From Thermoleophilaceae bacterium (lineage in GTDB: Bacteria > Actinomycetota > Thermoleophilia > Solirubrobacterales > Thermoleophilaceae): 5,105 bases of DNA. The DNA lies in contig JACCZP010000025.1 in assembly GCA_013695885.1 (NCBI GenBank), positions 1-5,105 of the forward strand, given 5' to 3'. This document shows, piece by piece, positions 1 through 5,105 of this stretch. The notes beneath the pieces are model-generated. The model saw only the letters and a list, made by a program, of their open reading frames with translations, was not told the origin of the DNA and ran no database searches. Positions within the stretch are counted from its first letter, which is position 1, and each line of letters opens with the position of its first letter. The position numbers and the translations under genes were made by a program.

Positions 1-1
1 G

Positions 2-2908
2 CTGGCCGGCCGCGTCGAGCGCGGGGAGCACGCCGAGGCCGCCGCGCTCGGCCGGCGGCTCCGCAGGGCGTTCGGGCCCGAGCGCCTGCGCGTCGAGCTC
101 CAGCGGCCGTTCGCCCGCCACGACCGCCGGCGCAACCGCGATCTGGTGCAGCTCGCCGCCTCGCTCGGGGTGCCGTGCGTAGCCACCGGCAACGTGCACA
201 CCCATTCCCGCGAGCGCGCGTTCCTCCAGGACGCCTTCGTTGCCGTGCGCGGCCGCACCACCCTCGACGAGTCGGAGGCCGCCCGGCGCGGTAACTCCGC
301 CCACGCGCTGGCCTCGCCGGCCGCCATGGCCGAGCGCTTCCGCGACCACACCGAGGCCGTGCACGAGTCGGGCCGCCTCGCCGATCGCCTCCGGTTCGAC
401 CTCACGCGCGACCTCGGCTACCGCTACCCGGGGTCCGAGGACCCGACCGCCGCCCGCCGCCTGGCCGAGCTCTGCCGCCACCTCGTCGCCGAGCGCTACG
501 CCGGCCGGGCGAGCGCCGAGGAGGCCGCGCGCCGGCTCGAGACCGAGCTCCGGGTCATCCGCTCCCTGGGGCTGTCGGGGTTCTTCCTCCTCCACCGCGA
601 CCTGCTCGAGCTGGCGCGCGAGGTGGCCGTCGAGGTCCGCGGCCCGGACTCCGCGCGCGCGGTGCTGCCGCCGGGGCGGGGGAGGGGGTCGAGCGTGTCC
701 TCGATCGTCTGCCACCTGACCGGGCTCTCGCACGTCGACCCGATCGAGAACGAGCTCCTGCTGGGGCGCTTCCTCAACGAGGAGATCACCGCGCTGCCGG
801 ACATCGACCTCGACTTCCCGCGCGACATCCGCGACGTGCTCATCCCGCGCGTGCACGAGCGCTACGGACGCGAGAACTCGGCGCTCGTGGCCTCGTTCGC
901 CACCTACCGCGCACGGTCGGCGATCCGCGACCTCGGCAAGGCGCTCGGGCTGCCCTTCGCCGACGTCGAGCGCGTGGCCCGCGCCGCCGACGTGTGGCAC
1001 GGGAACGACGTCGAGCAGGAGGTGGCCGCCTGCGTGGGGGAGGCGTGCGCGCGCTCGCCGCGCTGGCGGGCGCTCGTGCGCCTGGTGGCCGACGCCGCCG
1101 GGCTGCCCCGCCACCTCTCCCAGCATCCCGGCGGGATGGTCATCTCCACGCGGCCGCTGATCGACGTCTGTCCGGTCCAGCCCGCGGCCATGGAGGGTCG
1201 CCAGGTCGTTCAGTGGGACAAGGAGTCCTGCCAGGACGCCGGCTTCCTGAAGATCGACCTGCTGGGCCTAGGGATGCTCTCCTGCGTCGAGCGCTGCGTG
1301 GAGGAGATCGAGCGTGCGCGCGGCGAGCGGATCGACCTCTCGCGCATCCCCTACGACGATCCCGCGGTGTACGAGGAGATCCAGGCCGCCCGCACCACCG
1401 GGGTGTTCCAGATCGAGAGCCGCGCGCAGATGCAGATGCTGCCGCGCACCCTGCCCGCGACGCTCGACGACCTCACCGTCCAGGTGGCGCTCGTGCGCCC
1501 CGGGCCGATCCAGGGCGGCGCGGTCCACCCCTACATCGAGCGCCGGAAGGCCCTGCGCGCCGACCCGGAGTACCGGGTGCCCTACGAGCATCCCTCGCTC
1601 GAGCCGGTGCTGCGCGACACGCTCGGGGCGATCGTCTTCCAGGACCAGGTGATCGAGGTGGCGATGGCCTTCGCCGGCTTCTCGGCCGGGGAGGCCGAGG
1701 GCCTTCGGCGGGCCATGAGCCGCGCCCGCTCGGAGGCGGCCATGCGCGCCTACGAGGAGAAGTTCGTGGCCGGGGGGATGGCGAGCGGGGCCTCGGAGGA
1801 GACCGCCCGTCGGGTGTACGGCCAGATCGTCGGCTTCTCGGGCTTCGGCTTCCCGAAGGCCCACTCCGCGGCGTTCGGCCTGCTGGCCTACCAGTCCACG
1901 TGGCTGCGGGTGCACCGCGGGGCGGAGTTCCTGTGCGCGCTGATGAACGAGCAGCCGATGGGGTTCTATCCGCCGGACGCGCTGGTGCACGAGGCCCAGC
2001 GGCGGGGGCTCGAGGTGCTGGCGCCCTGCGTGATGTCTTCCTCCGTCCTGTGCTCTGTGGAGTGGCTGCGGACGGGTCCCGCCGGCGGGGCGCAGAGGCG
2101 GCTCGCCGTCCGGATGGGCCTCGGGTACGTGAGCGGGGTTCGGGACGGGGACGTTCGGGAGCTCGTGGCCGAGCGTGAGCGGGGTGGGGCGTTCGGGTCG
2201 GTGGCCGATCTGGCGGGACGGTGCGGTGCGGCGGCGGAGACGCTCGAGCGGCTGGCGTGGGCGGGGGCCTGTGACGTGCTGGTCGAGGGCGGACGGAGGG
2301 AGGCGTTGTGGCAGCTCGGGGGGGCGGCGCCGGGGGAGGCCGCCGCGGGGGGCACCCAGCTCGCGCTGCCGCTCGAGCCCGCGGCCGCTCCGGGCCTGCC
2401 GGCCATGTCCCCCTGGGAGCGGATGGTCGCGGACTACGGATCCACCAAGGTCACCCTCGACGAGCACCCACTCGAGCTGATGCGCCCGCGCCTGCCCGAC
2501 GACGTGCTCTCGAGCGCCGAGCTCGAGCGCGCCCGCCCCGGGACGACGGTGCGGGTGGCCGGCCTCGTGGTGGCCCGCCAGCGCCCGGCGACCGCGAAAG
2601 GGGTGACGTTCATGCTGCTCGAGGACGAGCACGGCACGATCAACCTGATCGTGCCGCCCCCCATCCACGATCGCGACCGCCTGGCGGTGCGGGCCGAGCC
2701 GATCGTGCTGGCCGCCGGAAAGCTCGAGCGCCGCGAGGGCACCACCAACGTGGTGGTGGACTCGGTGGAGCGGCTCGAGCGGCCCGACCTCCCGCGCGCC
2801 GAGATCAAGCACATCGAGCCGCGGAGGGTGTGGAGCACCGAGGAGCGCGAGGAGGACCTGCGCGCGGTGGCCCCGGTGGCGCACTCCTTCGGGCGGCGGG
2901 GGCGGTAG
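2..2908 (+). CDS. dnaE2: Error-prone DNA polymerase DnaE2 (ImuC), 5'-partial
   Basis: This is a C-family DNA polymerase, the translesion subunit of the ImuA/ImuB/DnaE2 mutasome, which copies damaged DNA in the cytoplasm. The frame is open from base 2, so the protein enters from the left edge; 968 residues are visible, against roughly 1050-1100 for the family. GTG 146 is internal, because PHP-domain sequence continues upstream of it. Numbering from the first visible residue: the end of the PHP domain (GNVHTH, 63-68), GRGRGSS (225-231), the palm motif PDIDLDF with likely catalytic Asp269 and Asp271, and the third catalytic Asp419 in KIDLLGL. Then come GVFQIES near 467, the finger motif GFGFPKAHSAAFG near 615, a helix-hairpin-helix region (about 700-765), a clamp-motif-like QLALPL (786-791) and an OB fold (about 847-930). 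NEQPMGFY and the OB-fold C-terminus favour DnaE2 over replicative DnaE1. ImuA and ImuB are expected nearby but are not in view. Confidence 0.95.
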   Translation: MAGRVERGEHAEAAALGRRLRRAFGPERLRVELQRPFARHDRRRNRDLVQLAASLGVPCVATGNVHTHSRERAFLQDAFVAVRGRTTLDESEAARRGNSAHALASPAAMAERFRDHTEAVHESGRLADRLRFDLTRDLGYRYPGSEDPTAARRLAELCRHLVAERYAGRASAEEAARRLETELRVIRSLGLSGFFLLHRDLLELAREVAVEVRGPDSARAVLPPGRGRGSSVSSIVCHLTGLSHVDPIENELLLGRFLNEEITALPDIDLDFPRDIRDVLIPRVHERYGRENSALVASFATYRARSAIRDLGKALGLPFADVERVARAADVWHGNDVEQEVAACVGEACARSPRWRALVRLVADAAGLPRHLSQHPGGMVISTRPLIDVCPVQPAAMEGRQVVQWDKESCQDAGFLKIDLLGLGMLSCVERCVEEIERARGERIDLSRIPYDDPAVYEEIQAARTTGVFQIESRAQMQMLPRTLPATLDDLTVQVALVRPGPIQGGAVHPYIERRKALRADPEYRVPYEHPSLEPVLRDTLGAIVFQDQVIEVAMAFAGFSAGEAEGLRRAMSRARSEAAMRAYEEKFVAGGMASGASEETARRVYGQIVGFSGFGFPKAHSAAFGLLAYQSTWLRVHRGAEFLCALMNEQPMGFYPPDALVHEAQRRGLEVLAPCVMSSSVLCSVEWLRTGPAGGAQRRLAVRMGLGYVSGVRDGDVRELVAERERGGAFGSVADLAGRCGAAAETLERLAWAGACDVLVEGGRREALWQLGGAAPGEAAAGGTQLALPLEPAAAPGLPAMSPWERMVADYGSTKVTLDEHPLELMRPRLPDDVLSSAELERARPGTTVRVAGLVVARQRPATAKGVTFMLLEDEHGTINLIVPPPIHDRDRLAVRAEPIVLAAGKLERREGTTNVVVDSVERLERPDLPRAEIKHIEPRRVWSTEEREEDLRAVAPVAHSFGRRGR
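2135..2159 (+). other. G-quadruplex motif inside dnaE2
   Basis: Four G-runs (2135-2138, 2142-2144, 2147-2150, 2157-2159) are separated by loops of 3, 2 and 6 nt, which fits the standard G3+N1-7 rule on the coding strand. It lies in the helix-hairpin-helix part of dnaE2, inside a G-rich block at about 2040-2350. Such motifs arise by chance in high-GC genes, so a function is unproven. Confidence 0.3.
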
Positions 2909-2922
2909 GGCCGCTACCGCTC
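2900..2922 (+). terminator. Hairpin spanning the dnaE2 stop codon, without a U-tract
   Basis: GCGGTAG (2902-2908) pairs perfectly with CTACCGC (2914-2920) across a 5-nt loop. A G-U pair (2901/2921) and a G-C pair (2900/2922) extend it to about 9 bp. The dnaE2 TAG is inside the left arm. No T-run follows, so a classical intrinsic terminator is not supported; some actinobacterial terminators are proposed to lack one. The right arm also covers the -35 position of the antitoxin promoter, so it could instead be an operator or an mRNA 3'-end stabiliser. Confidence 0.35.
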
Positions 2923-2935
2923 ATCCCGTGGTGAC

Positions 2936-2948
2936 TACAATGTCGCAC
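2936..2948 (+). promoter_or_regulatory. -10 box and likely leaderless start for the antitoxin
   Basis: TACAAT (2936-2941) matches the sigma-70-type -10 consensus at five of six positions. It is followed by a 7-nt spacer and then ATG 2949, so transcription would begin at or next to the start codon. No Shine-Dalgarno sequence precedes that ATG, and leaderless mRNAs are common in Actinobacteria. No recognisable TTGACA lies at the -35 spacing (about 2911-2919). ATGTC occurs twice at a 9-nt step (2940 and 2949), within the region where such antitoxins often bind. Confidence 0.55.
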
Positions 2949-3224
2949 ATGTCCGAGGCCGTAGGAGTGCGGGAGCTTCGCCGCGAGTTGAGCGAGTACC
3001 TGCGCCGGGTCGAGCGAGGGGAGAGCTTCGCGGTCACCTCACGCGGGCGTGCGGTAGCCCACCTGGGTCCCCCGCCCGAGCGCCGTGGGGCGGTGGCGCG
3101 GCTCGTGCACGAACGTGACGCCGTGCCGGCCCGGGCTGACCTGCTGGAGGTCGAGCCGCTCGAGCTGCCCGGCGGTCCGCCGCTCAGCGAAGCGCTCGAC
3201 GACGTGCGCGCTGACCGGACCTAG
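2949..3224 (+). CDS. Type II antitoxin, Phd/YefM (VapB-like) family
   Basis: This is a 91-residue protein with the Phd/YefM antitoxin layout. The N-terminal DNA-binding part (about residues 4-41) reads GVRELRRELSEYLRRVERGE, then a hydrophobic strand, then TSRGRAVAHLGP. The charged C-terminal half (about 45-91), ending in a short LSEALDD helix, would wrap and neutralise the toxin. Family knowledge says such antitoxins bind the toxin and repress their own promoter. ATG 2949 is preferred because a -10 box ends 7 nt upstream; the in-frame starts GTG 2928, GTG 2931 and ATG 2940 would overlap or precede that box. The stop codon overlaps the toxin start by one base. Codons such as GTA, TTG, TCA and CGA are more frequent than in dnaE2, which may hint at acquisition. 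Confidence 0.87.
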   Translation: MSEAVGVRELRRELSEYLRRVERGESFAVTSRGRAVAHLGPPPERRGAVARLVHERDAVPARADLLEVEPLELPGGPPLSEALDDVRADRT

Positions 3225-3622
3225 TGGCCGAACTGGTCTACCTGGACGCATCGGCCATCGTCAAGCTGGTGGTCGAGGAGCCCGAGAGTCAGGCATTGCG
3301 CGAGGCCATCCGGTCCCGTACGCAGCGGGTGTCGAGCGGGATCGCCCTGGTCGAGGTGACGCTTGCCGCCGAGCGACGTACCCCCGCACCGCCCGCCGCC
3401 CGCGTGCGGGCGATCCTCGCCGGCGTCACCTTGATCCCGCCGGGATACGAGGTGCTCGAGTCCGCCTCTCGACTCGGTCAGCTCGGCCTTCGGGCGCTCG
3501 ACGCCATCCATCTCGCCACCGCGCTTTCGCTGAACGACGATCTCATCGCGCTCGTCGCCTACGACCGGCGCCTGATCGATGCAGCTCGCGCTCAGGGACT
3601 CTCCGCCGAGGAGCCCGGTTGA
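3224..3622 (+). CDS. vapC: VapC-type PIN-domain ribonuclease toxin
   Basis: This is a 132-residue PIN-domain protein of normal VapC length. PIN toxins are Mg2+-dependent RNases that cut tRNA or rRNA and stop translation when the antitoxin is lost; the target here cannot be read from sequence. All four expected acidic residues are visible: Asp8 in YLDASAIVKL, Glu44 in LVEVTLA, Asp93 in ALDAIHLATA and Asp114 in AYDRRL, so the toxin looks catalytically intact. The GTG start shares a base with the antitoxin TAG (TAGTG) and has no clear Shine-Dalgarno sequence, implying coupled translation that keeps toxin tied to antitoxin. GTG 3224 places Asp8 at the usual distance from the N-terminus. The TGA stop overlaps the start of the DUF72 gene. 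Confidence 0.92.
   Translation: MAELVYLDASAIVKLVVEEPESQALREAIRSRTQRVSSGIALVEVTLAAERRTPAPPAARVRAILAGVTLIPPGYEVLESASRLGQLGLRALDAIHLATALSLNDDLIALVAYDRRLIDAARAQGLSAEEPG
3608..3613 (+). promoter_or_regulatory. Ribosome binding site setting the DUF72 TTG start
   Basis: GAGGAG lies inside the last codons of vapC, 5 nt before TTG 3619, close to ideal spacing. It supports the TTG as the real start and shows DUF72 is translated from the same mRNA as the toxin. Confidence 0.65.
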
Positions 3623-4551
3623 ACAGGCCCGCCCCCATCGTCGTAGGCACCTCGAGCTGGGCCGATCCCGGGTTCGTCGCGGACTGGTATCCCCAGGGCC
3701 TGCCCGCCCGCGACCGCCTCGGCTGGTACGCCGAGCGCTTCGAGGCCGTCGAGGTCAACTCGAGCTACTACGCCTTGCCCGCCGAGCGCACCGTGGCGAG
3801 GTGGGCGGAGGTCACTCCCTCCGCGTTCACCTTCGACGTGAAGCTCCACCGCCTGCTCTCCCGGCACGCCGCGCCGCTCGACTCGCTGCCCAAGGAGCTC
3901 CGAGACCGCGTGGACGCCACGCCGCGCGGACGCGTCGTCCTCACCCCCGACCTCGAGGCCATCATGGCCGACAACCTCCTGGGCGCCCTCGGGCCGCTGA
4001 TCGAGGCCGGCAAGCTCCGCTCGCTGCTGCTCCAGCTCTCCCCGTCCTTCTCCCCCGACCGCCACGAGCTCTCCGAGCTCGACCCCCTCATTGAGCGTCT
4101 CGCGCCCTGGCCGGTGGCCGTCGAGCTCCGCCACCGGGGCTGGGTGGCCGAGAAGCGCGTGGAGTCCACCCTCGGTCACCTCTCCGACCGAGGGGCCGCC
4201 TTCGTGTGCGTAGACGCCCCTCCGGGCGAGCACGTGCCGATCATGCCGGCGCTCGACGCGGTCACCCGCGGCGACCTCGCCTACCTGCGCGCCCACGGGC
4301 GCAACACCGAGGGCTACGTGAAGGGCAGGACCGTGGCCGAGCGCTTCGGATGGGTCTACTCCGACGAGGAGCTCGGACAGATCGCCGAACGCGCTCGCGC
4401 TCTCGGCGAGGACGCCGGCGAGGTGCGGGTGATGTTCAACAACAATCGCGACGACGACGCCCCGACCGCCGCGCGGCGGCTCCGGGAGCTGATCGGCCAG
4501 GATCCCGGCCCGGCGCCCGGGGAGGCTGAGGAGCAGCAGACGCTTCTCTAG
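3619..4551 (+). CDS. DUF72 (YecE-family) protein
   Basis: This 310-residue protein belongs to DUF72, a TIM-barrel-like family whose biochemical function is not established. Visible signatures in order: GTSSW (10-14), DWYP (22-25), YAERFEAVEVNSSYYALP (37-54), Lys75 in DVKLH, LLLQLSPSFSP in the middle, VELRHRGW (168-175), the very typical AHGRNTEGY (225-233) and FNNNRDD (273-279). There is no signal peptide or membrane segment, so it is probably cytoplasmic. The start is TTG 3619, overlapping the toxin TGA as TTGA with GAGGAG 5 nt upstream; the frame stays open back to 3085, but that stretch only shadows the toxin-antitoxin genes and shows no DUF72 sequence. After the fold, a flexible Pro/Glu-rich tail ends in QQTLL, resembling the MutS-type clamp-binding peptide QMSLL. 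Its position after dnaE2 and vapC may suggest a DNA-metabolism role, which is inference. Confidence 0.93.
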   Translation: MNRPAPIVVGTSSWADPGFVADWYPQGLPARDRLGWYAERFEAVEVNSSYYALPAERTVARWAEVTPSAFTFDVKLHRLLSRHAAPLDSLPKELRDRVDATPRGRVVLTPDLEAIMADNLLGALGPLIEAGKLRSLLLQLSPSFSPDRHELSELDPLIERLAPWPVAVELRHRGWVAEKRVESTLGHLSDRGAAFVCVDAPPGEHVPIMPALDAVTRGDLAYLRAHGRNTEGYVKGRTVAERFGWVYSDEELGQIAERARALGEDAGEVRVMFNNNRDDDAPTAARRLRELIGQDPGPAPGEAEEQQTLL

Positions 4552-4578
4552 CCCGTTCATCCGGCCGGGCATGACACC

Positions 4579-5105
4579 ATGGGTCGGGTGCCGGCCACCA
4601 TCGCCACCGGCCTCGTCTCCTCCGGTGGGGTCGAGGCCTTCGAGGAGGCCGCCGCTCGCGCCCAGGTCGGCCTCGGCGGCGCACCGGCGGACCTGGTGCT
4701 CGTGTTCGCCGGAGCGCCGAGCGTGGAGGACGTCGACGAGGGGGTCGTCGCGGTCAGGGACCGGCTGGGCGCCCCGGCACTGGTCGGGTGCGGCGCCCAG
4801 GGTGTCGTGGCGGGAGGCCGCGAGCTCGAGCAGGGTGGAGTGGCCGTGTGGGCGGCGTCGCTCCCCGGGGCGCGGATCGAGACCTTTCACCTCGAGGCAC
4901 TCCCGGCCGGGGAGGGGCAGGTGGCCGTGGCCGGGATGCCGGACCTCGATGCCTCCGAGGCGCTGATCCTGCTGGCCGACCCGTGGAGCTTTCCCGTCGA
5001 GCCGGTCCTCGCCGAGATGGCCGAGGAGCGCCCCGGCCTTCCCGTCATCGGAGGGCTCGCCTCCCTCGGCGGACGCGGCGGCGGAGTGCTCATGCACGGC
5101 GACGG
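4579..5105 (+). CDS. FIST N-domain sensory protein, 3'-partial
   Basis: The frame from ATG 4579 stays open to the right edge, giving 175 residues of a protein that would typically be about 380-400 long. It matches the N-terminal FIST domain: an early ATGLVSSG segment, the strand ADLVLVFAG, then LVGCGAQGVVAGGRELE (68-84, with Cys71), a VAVWAASLPGA strand, and later ALILLADPWSFP and GLPVIGGLAS. FIST domains are predicted intracellular small-ligand sensors, possibly for amino acids; stand-alone versions are common and their ligands mostly unknown. The FIST C domain would lie beyond the window. The start is either ATG 4579 or GTG 4588; neither has a clear Shine-Dalgarno sequence and no convincing -10 box is visible. 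It follows DUF72 by 27 bp in the same frame, so co-transcription is possible. There is no signal peptide. Confidence 0.87.
   Translation, partial: MGRVPATIATGLVSSGGVEAFEEAAARAQVGLGGAPADLVLVFAGAPSVEDVDEGVVAVRDRLGAPALVGCGAQGVVAGGRELEQGGVAVWAASLPGARIETFHLEALPAGEGQVAVAGMPDLDASEALILLADPWSFPVEPVLAEMAEERPGLPVIGGLASLGGRGGGVLMHGD

Noticed and set aside
146..148. GTG 146 as the dnaE2 start
   Set aside because: The frame is open from base 2 and encodes plausible PHP-domain sequence upstream (for example RVELQRPFARHDRRRN), so the gene is cut by the window edge.
1268..2884. 538-codon open frame on the minus strand opposite dnaE2
   Set aside because: It is the antisense of a strongly conserved polymerase gene. 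Its translation is low-complexity (His/Arg/Gly/Pro rich) with no recognisable domain, as expected from long stop-free antisense frames at high GC.
2928..2942. Earlier antitoxin starts (GTG 2928, GTG 2931, ATG 2940)
   Set aside because: They lie within or before the TACAAT -10 box, have no Shine-Dalgarno sequence, and add residues outside the Phd fold.
3085..3618. Upstream extension of DUF72 into the toxin-antitoxin genes
   Set aside because: This part reads as Arg/Pro-rich shadow of vapC and the antitoxin; DUF72 homology begins only after TTG 3619, which has its own ribosome binding site.
4551..4570. Possible terminator between DUF72 and FIST (GCCCG ... CGGGC)
   Set aside because: Only a 5-bp stem with a 10-nt loop and no T-run; such pairings are expected by chance at this GC content.
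3592..5097. 501-codon open frame on the minus strand opposite DUF72 and FIST
   Set aside because: It crosses two well-supported + strand genes and their gap, and shows no family motif; a high-GC shadow.
1..5105. SOS (LexA) box controlling dnaE2 or the toxin-antitoxin genes
   Set aside because: I looked for GAAC-N4-GTTC-like sites and saw none in the gaps; the dnaE2 promoter region is outside the window.

Overview
The window is very G+C rich (about 70% or more by eye), with coding on the + strand throughout and tightly packed genes. The error-prone polymerase and the DUF72 protein look most like those of high-GC Actinobacteria, possibly the Thermoleophilia (Solirubrobacterales/Gaiellales). 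That placement rests on remembered sequence style, not on a search.

Layout: (1) Positions 2-2908 hold most of dnaE2 (imuC), a C-family translesion DNA polymerase whose N-terminus lies off the left edge. (2) A 40-bp gap, 2909-2948, carries the loop and right arm of a hairpin that begins in the dnaE2 stop region. It also carries a good -10 box placed for leaderless transcription of the next gene. (3) Positions 2949-3622 hold a complete type II toxin-antitoxin pair, a Phd/YefM-type antitoxin followed by a VapC-type PIN toxin. (4) Positions 3619-4551 hold a complete DUF72 (YecE-family) protein that starts at a TTG overlapping the toxin stop codon. (5) After a 27-bp gap, a FIST N-domain protein starts at 4579 and runs off the right edge. 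No gene-free stretch reaches 300 bases, and I saw no RNA gene, mobile element or CRISPR array.

How the genes may work together: dnaE2 normally acts in damage-induced mutagenesis with ImuA/ImuB, which are not in view. The toxin-antitoxin pair and DUF72 form an unbroken overlapping chain (TAGTG, then TTGA), so they are probably translated together from the promoter before the antitoxin. Both DnaE2 (internal QLALPL) and DUF72 (C-terminal QQTLL) carry short peptides resembling sliding-clamp binding motifs. This gives a testable, unproven hint that DUF72 belongs to DNA replication or repair. The FIST gene looks like an independent sensory protein.

The gene families are all known. The unusual points are the arrangement, a toxin-antitoxin pair between a mutasome polymerase and a coupled DUF72 gene, and the possible shared clamp motifs.
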